DNA of 7,707 bases. It comes from JBBRYW01 sp038237235 (GTDB lineage: Bacteria > Actinomycetota > Thermoleophilia > Gaiellales > Gaiellaceae). Position 1 is the first letter of the stretch. Each line of letters begins with the position of its first letter. Position numbers and translations under genes: made by a program. The stretch spans positions 1 to 7,707 of the forward strand of contig JBBRYW010000158.1 of assembly GCA_038237235.1 (NCBI GenBank), written 5' to 3'. Under the pieces are notes generated by a model. It had not been told where the DNA came from and did not search any database. It was given only the letters and a program-made list of their open reading frames with translations. This document shows positions 1 through 5,256 of this stretch, piece after piece.

Positions 1-892
1 GCAGGTGATGCAGCTCCACGAGGCTAGCGAGATCGCGGAGCAAGCGTGGCCCTGCGCCGGAGAGCCGGGGCGCCACAAACACGAGCAGCTTGTCCACGAG
101 CCTCTCCTCGAGAAAACCGGTCGCGAGCGTCGGGCCTCCCTCGAGCAGCAGCGACTGGACGCCTTCGCCGCCGAGAAGCGTCAGCTCATCGCCGAGCGCC
201 CCGCTCAGCAGCTCGAGCGTGGAGCCCTCGGGCAGCGGCCCGTGCCCGAAGGCGAGACGGCGCGGCTGCCGCGTCGCGCCCACGTCACGGGCGCTCAGTT
301 CGGGATCGTCGGCGCGAGCCGTGCCGGTGCCAACCGCCACGGCATCCGAGCGCGAGCGCAGCTCATGGACGAGGCGCCTGCTCTCCTCCCCGGTTACCCA
401 CCGGGAGCCCGGAGCCGTCACGCGCCCGTCGAGCGTCGCCGCGACCTTGTACGTCACGAACGGGCGGCCGAGCGCGATCCAGGTTCGCCACGCCTCGTTC
501 TGCTCCCGGCAGCGGAAGCCGAGCTCGCCGCCGGCCAGCTCGACGCTGACGCCGGCCTCCCGCAACCGCTCGAGCCCTCCCCTGCTCGGGCCAGGATCGA
601 TTGAGCCGGCGACGACACGCGCGATGCCGGCCGCGAGCACGGCGTCGATGCAGGGTGGAGTCCGGCCCTGGCGCGCGCACGGCTCGAGCGTCACGTGCAG
701 CGTCGCTCCGCGCGCCCGCTCATCTGCCGCAGCGAGGGCGCTCGCCTCGGCGTGCGGCCCGCCGGCCCGCTGGTGCCACCCCTCGCCAACGACCTCGCCG
801 TCGCGCTCGATCACTGCGCCGACGACTGGATTCGGATGCGTCGTGCCGCGGCCCCGCTCGGCCAGCTCAACGGCCCGCTCGAGAAACGTCAT
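1..892 (-). CDS. ribD: Bifunctional riboflavin biosynthesis deaminase/reductase RibD (3' end outside window)
   Basis: Cytosolic enzyme for two successive steps of riboflavin synthesis: deamination of the pyrimidine intermediate, then NADPH-dependent reduction of its ribosyl side chain. The 297 codons present have no stop. The N-terminal deaminase domain shows HPNPVVGAV (19-27) and the zinc site H47-A-E49 with C72 and C81 in PCARQGRTPPC. The reductase domain begins near residue 125 with RPFVTYKVAATLDGR, then GTARADDP and LLLEGGPTLATGF. The stretch between ADDP and LLLEGG is about 50 residues, much shorter than the roughly 100 in Bacillus subtilis RibG. The ATG overlaps the rpe stop by one base (TGATG), so translation is probably coupled to rpe. 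No FMN riboswitch is expected or seen at this internal operon position. The C-terminus is lost only because the window ends. Confidence 0.95.
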   Translation of the reverse strand, partial: MTFLERAVELAERGRGTTHPNPVVGAVIERDGEVVGEGWHQRAGGPHAEASALAAADERARGATLHVTLEPCARQGRTPPCIDAVLAAGIARVVAGSIDPGPSRGGLERLREAGVSVELAGGELGFRCREQNEAWRTWIALGRPFVTYKVAATLDGRVTAPGSRWVTGEESRRLVHELRSRSDAVAVGTGTARADDPELSARDVGATRQPRRLAFGHGPLPEGSTLELLSGALGDELTLLGGEGVQSLLLEGGPTLATGFLEERLVDKLLVFVAPRLSGAGPRLLRDLASLVELHHL

Positions 893-1566
893 CAGGCGGC
901 TTGCGTCAGCTCCCGGTAGGCCGACGCCGGATCGCCATGCCCGAAGATGCTCGTGGCCGCGACGAGCAGGCTCGCACCGGCCTCGCGGAGGTCCCGCACG
1001 TTGTCCCCGCCGACGCCGCCGTCCACCTGGATCCGAACTTCGGCCGGGAGCAGCTCGCGCAGCCGCCGGATCCGCTCGATCGACTCGGGCATGAACGCCT
1101 GACCCGAGTAGCCCGGATTGATGCTCATGCAGAGGACGAGATCCGCTCCTCGCGCCGCCGCGGCCGCCGACTGCGGCGAGCTCTCGGGATTGAACGCAAG
1201 GCCGGTGCCGAGGCCCTGGGCACGTGCCTGGGCGAAAACGTCGGAGACGTCCTTGCACGCCTCGAGGTGGACGGTGACGCTGTCCGCGCCGGCTTCGGCG
1301 AGCTCCTTGAAGTGACGCTCCGGGGCCTCGGTCATCAGGTGACAGTCCATCCAGCCACCAGCGTCGCGAACGCGCCCCGAGATCCACTTGAGCACGATCG
1401 GCCCCATCGTGACCGGTGGAACGAAGTGGCCGTCCCCCATGTCGAAGTGGAACACCCGCGCACCGGCCGAGAGCAGCACGTCCACCTGCTCGCCGAGGCG
1501 CGACATGTCCGCCCCGTACAGCGACGGCTCGATCTCGGTCTTGCGGGCCAGGTCGTTCAGGAGCAC
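892..1566 (-). CDS. rpe: Ribulose-phosphate 3-epimerase, variant active-site loop
   Basis: Interconverts D-ribulose 5-phosphate and D-xylulose 5-phosphate in the pentose phosphate pathway; cytosolic TIM-barrel metalloenzyme. The 224-residue length is normal. Metal and acid/base residues of the family are present: H40 and D42 in FHFDMGDGHFVPP, H76 in DCHLM, D182 in QVDGGVGG. The phosphate loop shows INPGYSGQAF (149-158) and the end has ATSIFG. Two departures from the usual family pattern are seen: IEPSLYGADM (12-21) replaces the common IAPSILSADF, and the HxDxMDG motif reads HFDMGDG, with Gly44 where an active-site Met is usual. The start is a GTG nine bases after the rsmB TAA and in the same frame, with no Shine-Dalgarno sequence before it, so expression probably relies on coupling. 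The sequence just upstream belongs to an inverted repeat, so the native start region may have been altered. Confidence 0.93.
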   Translation of the reverse strand: MLLNDLARKTEIEPSLYGADMSRLGEQVDVLLSAGARVFHFDMGDGHFVPPVTMGPIVLKWISGRVRDAGGWMDCHLMTEAPERHFKELAEAGADSVTVHLEACKDVSDVFAQARAQGLGTGLAFNPESSPQSAAAAARGADLVLCMSINPGYSGQAFMPESIERIRRLRELLPAEVRIQVDGGVGGDNVRDLREAGASLLVAATSIFGHGDPASAYRELTQAA

Positions 1567-1575
1567 GGGGAGATC

Positions 1576-2874
1576 TTAAGGGCCTGTCCCGAAAGTGGCC
1601 ACGCTGTCAGGCGCGCTGGTCGACTTTGGGGACAGGCCCTTGGTGCGCACTCTTGCGATGAAGAACCCGGACGTGCCGTGACGGTGCGGAAGCGTCAGGA
1701 GGAGCTCCGGCCGCCGGGGGTGACGGAAATGCGGCCACTCCGCGCCGAGATCGTCGAGCTCGAGGCCCGATGCGTCGACCACGTTCTCCCCTTCGGCCTG
1801 GTTGATCGTGCAGACTGAATACAGGATCGTGCCGCCCGGCCTCACACGTGCCGCCGCGGCGCGGAGCAGCGCGAGCTGGAGCTCGGGATCGGGTTTCGCC
1901 CGCCAGCGGGCGTCGGGACGCGCGGCGAGCACGCCGAGGCTGGAGCAGGGAGCGTCGACGAGCGCTCGGTCGAAGCCGGTCAGCTCCGCGGCCAGATCGA
2001 GACCGTCCGCGTTGACGACGGTGACGTTCGAGGCGCCGAGTCGCTCGCAGTTCGCCTGCAGCTCGCGGGCGCGGCCCGGGTGCTTCTCGACCGCCACGAC
2101 GCTGCCGGCAAGCTGGGTCGCCTTCCCCCCAGGCGCGGCGCAGAGGTCGAGCACCCGCTCGCCCTCGTGCGAGCCGACCGCGAGCCCGGCGAGCTGCGAG
2201 CCGAGGCTCTGCGGCCAGACGAGCCCGGCCGCAAGCGCGTCCTCGTCGACCCGGTCGACGTGGAGCGCGTCGGGGAGCAAGTGATCGGGGCGGCCCTCGA
2301 CCGGGCCGGCCTTGCGCCTGTTCAGGCGCACGACGGTCTCGGGCGGCTCGTTCTGGGCGCGCATGAGGGCGAGCGCCTCCTCTGCTCCCAGCTCGCGCCA
2401 CCAGGTCTCGGCGACCCAGTCCGGGTACGAGTGCTTGAGCGCCGCCTCGCTGGGAGTGGCCTCGTCCAGCCCGGCCATCAACTCACCGATGCCGGCCGCC
2501 AGACGGCGCATCACAGCGTTCGTGAAGGCGACCGCCCGCTCGAGCCCCGCCTCCCGAACCAGCTCGACCGACTCGTCGACCGCCGCGTGCACGGGGATCC
2601 CACGCGCCTCCGCGAGCTGGTAGGCACCGAGCCGGAGTGCGGTGCGGACGGGCGGGTCGAGCTTGCGCACGGGCCGGCGGCCGAGCGTGCCGATCGCATG
2701 ATCGAGCGTTCGCATGCGCTGGATCGTCCCGTAGGCGAGCCGCTGCGCGAGCGCGCGGTCACGCCGCGAGAGATCCCGGGCGGCCGCGCGGAACGCCCGG
2801 TCCGCATACGCGTCTGCCTCGAGCACGCGCAGCACGACGTCGAAGGCGACGCGGCGGGCGGGAGCGACACTCAC
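1576..2874 (-). CDS. rsmB: 16S rRNA (cytosine-967-C5)-methyltransferase RsmB with extra C-terminal tail
   Basis: SAM-dependent methyltransferase that makes m5C967 in 16S rRNA. With the chosen start it is 432 residues. An N-terminal NusB-like RNA-binding domain covers about 5-130 (ARRVAFDVVLRVLE, then AYQLAEARGIPVHAAVDESV and FTNAVMRRLA). The Rossmann domain has the SAM loop LDLCAAPGGK (242-251), motif IV DAPCSSLG (C310) and the catalytic-cysteine motif YSVCTINQAEGEN (C355). The conserved end GTSGFFIARVRT is followed by 21 residues (KGLSPKSTS...GTGP) encoded wholly by the inverted repeat, which also forms the TAA. I chose the GTG at 2874 because it overlaps the stop of the preceding small ORF (GTGA) and matches the usual N-terminus. 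An in-frame GTG at 2907 would add 11 residues with poorer codon bias. The tail is unlikely to be needed for catalysis. Confidence 0.93.
   Translation of the reverse strand: MSVAPARRVAFDVVLRVLEADAYADRAFRAAARDLSRRDRALAQRLAYGTIQRMRTLDHAIGTLGRRPVRKLDPPVRTALRLGAYQLAEARGIPVHAAVDESVELVREAGLERAVAFTNAVMRRLAAGIGELMAGLDEATPSEAALKHSYPDWVAETWWRELGAEEALALMRAQNEPPETVVRLNRRKAGPVEGRPDHLLPDALHVDRVDEDALAAGLVWPQSLGSQLAGLAVGSHEGERVLDLCAAPGGKATQLAGSVVAVEKHPGRARELQANCERLGASNVTVVNADGLDLAAELTGFDRALVDAPCSSLGVLAARPDARWRAKPDPELQLALLRAAAARVRPGGTILYSVCTINQAEGENVVDASGLELDDLGAEWPHFRHPRRPELLLTLPHRHGTSGFFIARVRTKGLSPKSTSAPDSVATFGTGP
1578..1641. repeat. Near-perfect inverted repeat, small palindromic element
   Basis: The left arm (1578-1596, AAGGGCCTGTCCCGAAAGT) and right arm (1623-1641) are reverse complements over 19 bases with one mismatch (1591 against 1628). 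They flank a 26-base loop at 1597-1622. The element lies inside the 3' end of rsmB: its right edge coincides with the first codon after the normal end of that protein, and its left edge supplies the first base of the stop codon. In RNA it would fold into a strong hairpin between rsmB and rpe. It has no T-tract on either side, so it does not look like a classical intrinsic terminator. A REP-like or MITE-like unit is the best guess. I see no clear target-site duplication and no second copy in the window. Confidence 0.8.
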
Positions 2875-2966
2875 AGCCCGCGCAGCACTCCCCGATCGGG
2901 CCAGCACGAGTCCACGACCTCGCCGTGGAGGGCGACAAGCTCGGTGAAGCGAACCTCCGGGCTCAC
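2871..2966 (-). CDS. Tiny ORF (31 aa) coupled between fmt and rsmB
   Basis: Unrecognised small ORF. Its GTG start overlaps the fmt stop (GTGA) and its TGA overlaps the rsmB GTG start (GTGA), so it exactly bridges the gap between the two genes. The peptide begins MSPEVRFTELVAL and ends WPDRGVLRGL; it has no signal peptide or membrane segment. Codon third positions are mostly G or C, as in the neighbouring real genes, whereas the rsmB frame upstream of its chosen start is less biased. A GAGGG stretch five bases before the GTG could serve as a weak ribosome binding site. It may be a real small protein, a coupling ORF that carries ribosomes from fmt to rsmB, or the remnant of a longer gene. The reading frame is certain but the function is unknown. 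Confidence 0.45.
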   Translation of the reverse strand: MSPEVRFTELVALHGEVVDSCWPDRGVLRGL

Positions 2967-3775
2967 TGCAGCCCTCGCAAGAACTCGTCTCCAGTCATCC
3001 TGCGCCGTGCCTCCGGCTGCACCTCGAGCAGCTCGAGGCCGTCCTGGACGAGCCTCGACTCCGGCCTTCCGGCCCGAGCACGCCAGACTGTCACCCGCCG
3101 CCCGCGCACCACGCCGCGCGCACCGATATGCGGTGCGAGCGCCCTGATCCGGTTGAGGTTGTCGAGTGGCGAGCGCGCCCAGTCGAGCTCGCGATCCGCC
3201 GGTCCGATCTTCTCGGCGTACGTCGCGCCCTCCTCCGGCTGGGGCGTGAAGGAAGGGTTCGGCAAGACCTCGGCAACGAGCTCGACGGCCAGCCGCGCTG
3301 CCTTTCCGAACACTTCTCCGGCGTCGTCCTCAGGCTCGATCGGAAAGGGCCGCCGGGCAGCGATCGGCCCCGCGTCGAGCTCCGGGATCGTCCGGTGGAT
3401 CGTGACCCCGGCCTCGGGGTCGCCGGCCATGATCGCGCGCTCGACGGGGGCGGCTCCGCGCCAGCGCGGCAGCAGCGAAGGATGGACATTCAGCCACAGC
3501 TGCCGCTCGAGCAGGAGCGCCGGGATCAACAGCCCGTATGCCGCAACCACCATCACGTCGGCGTCGAGTCGCAGCTCCCCGGTCAGCCGCTCGGGCTGCA
3601 GCGTTGGGATGCCGAGCCGGTCGGCGGCCGCTTTCGCCGCCGGAGGGCCGACCTTCCGCCCGCGGCCGCGCGGGCGGTCGGGCCGCGTCAGGCAAAACGA
3701 GACCTCGAACGAGCGGTTGAGCCCGTCGAGCACGTCGGCCCCGAACGGCGCTGTGGCCGCGACGCCTATCCGCAC
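2963..3775 (-). CDS. fmt: Methionyl-tRNA formyltransferase, compact C-terminal domain
   Basis: Transfers the formyl group from 10-formyltetrahydrofolate to initiator Met-tRNA in the cytosol. The catalytic domain carries NVHPSLLPRWRGAAPVERAI, with N96 and H98, and LDAGP with D134. The 38-residue spacing from N96 to D134 equals that of E. coli N106 to D144. The C-terminal tRNA-binding OB domain starts near ATYAEKIGPAD (184-194) and ends LLEVQPEARRRMTGDEFLRG. The protein is 270 residues against about 315 in E. coli. Much of the loss lies between VTVWRARAG and LVQDGLELLEVQ, where only a few residues link parts normally separated by additional strands. The start is GTG, four bases after the def TGA. 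A longer frame upstream inside def was dismissed because its residues are unlike the family. Translation is probably coupled to def, since no Shine-Dalgarno sequence is visible. Confidence 0.93.
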   Translation of the reverse strand: MRIGVAATAPFGADVLDGLNRSFEVSFCLTRPDRPRGRGRKVGPPAAKAAADRLGIPTLQPERLTGELRLDADVMVVAAYGLLIPALLLERQLWLNVHPSLLPRWRGAAPVERAIMAGDPEAGVTIHRTIPELDAGPIAARRPFPIEPEDDAGEVFGKAARLAVELVAEVLPNPSFTPQPEEGATYAEKIGPADRELDWARSPLDNLNRIRALAPHIGARGVVRGRRVTVWRARAGRPESRLVQDGLELLEVQPEARRRMTGDEFLRGLQ

Positions 3776-3779
3776 GCGG

Positions 3780-4334
3780 TCAGCGAAGGGTGAGAACCGG
3801 CTGCGGGCGCAGGATCGCCAGGGCCTCGCGGCGCCTCTCAGGAGTCGTCCGGTCGATGATGAGCACACCGTCCAGATGGTCGAGCTCGTGCTGCACGACG
3901 CGCGCCCCATGGCCGGTCAGCTCGATCCGCTGGTCGTTGCCGTCCGCGTCCCTGGCCTCCAGGATGATCGTCGTGTGCCGCTCCACGGGAACGCCGACTC
4001 CTTGCAGGGAGAGGCAGCCCTCTTCGTCCACCTCGGTCTCGGCGCCGCGGTCGACGATCGTCGGGTTGACGACCGCCCTCACCTCCTCGTCCTCGAGGAA
4101 GACGAACACGCGCTGCAGCACCCCCGCCTGATTTCCCGCGAGCCCCATCCCGCTCGCCTCGTACATGAGCCCCGTCATCCGGCCGATCAACCGGCGGAGG
4201 TCATCGTCGAAGCTTTCCACCTCGGCAGCGCGCACGCGGAGTGCCGGATCGGGGTACTGGCGAATGCGGGCAAGCGCGAGCCGACGCCGCGCTTCGCGCT
4301 CGGGATCGCGGGCTTCGTCCTCACGCTCGGGCAT
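3780..4334 (-). CDS. def: Peptide deformylase
   Basis: Metalloenzyme that removes the N-formyl group from nascent proteins and acts at the ribosome exit. All three family motifs are present: GMGLAGNQ (62-69), EGCLSL (105-110) and QHELDH (148-153). The metal ligands would be C107, H149 and H153, and the catalytic acid E150. The 184-residue length is normal. A charged N-terminal extension of about 22 residues (PEREDEARDPEREARRR) precedes the usual IRQYPDPALR beginning. The ATG start has no Shine-Dalgarno sequence but lies seven bases after a TACACT hexamer, which suggests a leaderless transcript starting at the ATG in addition to read-through from priA. It sits directly upstream of fmt, the gene for the opposite reaction of the formyl cycle, with a four-base gap. 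Confidence 0.95.
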   Translation of the reverse strand: MPEREDEARDPEREARRRLALARIRQYPDPALRVRAAEVESFDDDLRRLIGRMTGLMYEASGMGLAGNQAGVLQRVFVFLEDEEVRAVVNPTIVDRGAETEVDEEGCLSLQGVGVPVERHTTIILEARDADGNDQRIELTGHGARVVQHELDHLDGVLIIDRTTPERRREALAILRPQPVLTLR

Positions 4335-4341
4335 GGGGCCA

Positions 4342-4347
4342 AGTGTA
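4342..4347 (-). promoter_or_regulatory. Possible -10 element for a leaderless def transcript
   Basis: TACACT fits the actinobacterial TAnnnT -10 pattern and lies seven bases before the def ATG, the spacing expected when transcription starts at the ATG itself. No ribosome binding site exists in this gap. No good -35 hexamer is seen at 17-18 bases upstream; a TTGACA is present at 4384-4389 but is too far away. The call rests on the -10 match and spacing alone. Confidence 0.35.
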
Positions 4348-4385
4348 GTAACGGCACGCCAAGAGGCGAGAACGCTTCCTCGGTG

Positions 4386-5256
4386 TCAAGCGCTGGCCAG
4401 CCGGCGGAGAGGAACTCCCGGATCGCTGCCGCGAGTTCGTTCGGAACCTCCTCGGCCATGTGCTGACCCGACTCGAGCCGAAGACCCGTGACGTCTCGGG
4501 CCCACGATTGCCACACGGAAGCGGGGTCTCCCCACAGCTCCTCCAGATCGTCACGGCTCGCCCAGATGATCAGGGTCGGGCACCCGATCCGCCGTCCCGC
4601 TGCCCGATCGGCGTCGTCGTGAGCCCGGTCGATTCCAAGACCGGCGCGGCAGTCCTCGCACACCGCGTGCACGACCTCGGGATCGTGGAGCGCTCGACGG
4701 AGGTCTTCGTACGCCTCCGCGCCCATCCGCCGGGCGTCGATCTTGTACCAGGCGCCGGGATCTGCGGAGATGACCCGCTCGGCAGGCTTCGCTGTCTGGC
4801 CCAGAAAGAACCAGTGCCACCAACTGTTCGCGAACTGTGCGTCGCACTGCGCGAGCGACTCGCCGACGGTACGGCGTCCATAACGACGAGGTGCGTGACC
4901 AGCGCGGACTGCTCGGCAGCCAGACGTTGGGCGACGTAGGCACCGCGGTCGTGGCCGACGACGGCGAAGCGATCGTGGGCGAGCATCCGCATCAGCGCGA
5001 CGCAAGTCGCGGGCCATCGCGCGCTTCGAGTACGGCGCGTGGTCCGGCGTCGTCTGCGCTTCGACGACTCGGCGTAACCCCGGAGGTCAGGGCAGGCGAC
5101 GGCGCGATCCTCGGCGAGCAGAGGCGCGACCCGCCGCCAGGTGGCAGTCCGCGGATGCCCGTGCAGAAGGAGCACGGGGGCGCCGCTGCCGCCGTGCGAA
5201 CTCGAAGCACGGCCTCCCCCACGTCTACGTGCTCCAGCGCGAATCCTTCGAGCTAT
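4386..5256 (-). pseudogene. Broken alpha/beta-hydrolase gene (haloacetate dehalogenase/epoxide hydrolase type)
   Basis: Relic of a hydrolase of the fluoroacetate dehalogenase-like group, spread over three frames. Segments in order are GFALEHVDVGEAVLRVR; VLLLHGHPRTATWRRVAPLL with CPDLRGYAESSK; TPDHAPYSKRAMARD; VALMRMLAHDRFAVVGHDRG; and GESLAQCDAQF with NSWWHWFFLGQ through HMAEEVPNELAAAIREFLSAG. The catalytic triad is still readable: the nucleophile Asp in GHDRG, the acid in SRDDLEE and His in SGQH. Single-base changes explain every break: an extra base near 5254 (ATAG for ATG), losses near 5195, 5056 and 4866, an extra base near 5003, and a loss near 4400 that hides the stop at 4386-4388. Undoing them gives a length divisible by three, 290 residues, beginning right after the priA stop. 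The exact indel points are inferred. Sequencing error is the alternative, but neighbouring genes are intact. Confidence 0.82.

Noticed and set aside
1578..1641. Reading the inverted repeat as an intrinsic terminator after rsmB
   Set aside because: There is no T-tract after the hairpin on the minus strand, and rpe starts a few bases downstream in the same operon.
2875..2907. Longer rsmB start at the GTG at 2907
   Set aside because: The added 11 residues are unlike the family N-terminus and have poorer GC bias at third positions. The GTG at 2874 overlaps the preceding stop and fits better.
3776..3910. Longer fmt frame starting inside def
   Set aside because: The 45 added residues are Ser/Arg/Cys-rich shadow sequence of def, and the usual Fmt N-terminus begins at the GTG at 3775.
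4187..4385. Read-through of the hydrolase frame into def as a real C-terminal extension
   Set aside because: Homology to hydrolases ends near REFLSAG. The rest is an off-frame read of def, explained by a lost base near 4400 hiding the stop at 4386-4388.
2637..4466. Very long plus-strand open frame (609 codons) antisense to rsmB, fmt and def
   Set aside because: Its translation is Arg/Ser/Pro-rich without family motifs, and it lies opposite well-identified genes. Long antisense frames are expected in GC-rich DNA; the same holds for the plus-strand frames at 90-1094, 601-1818, 2080-3147 and 6031-7233.
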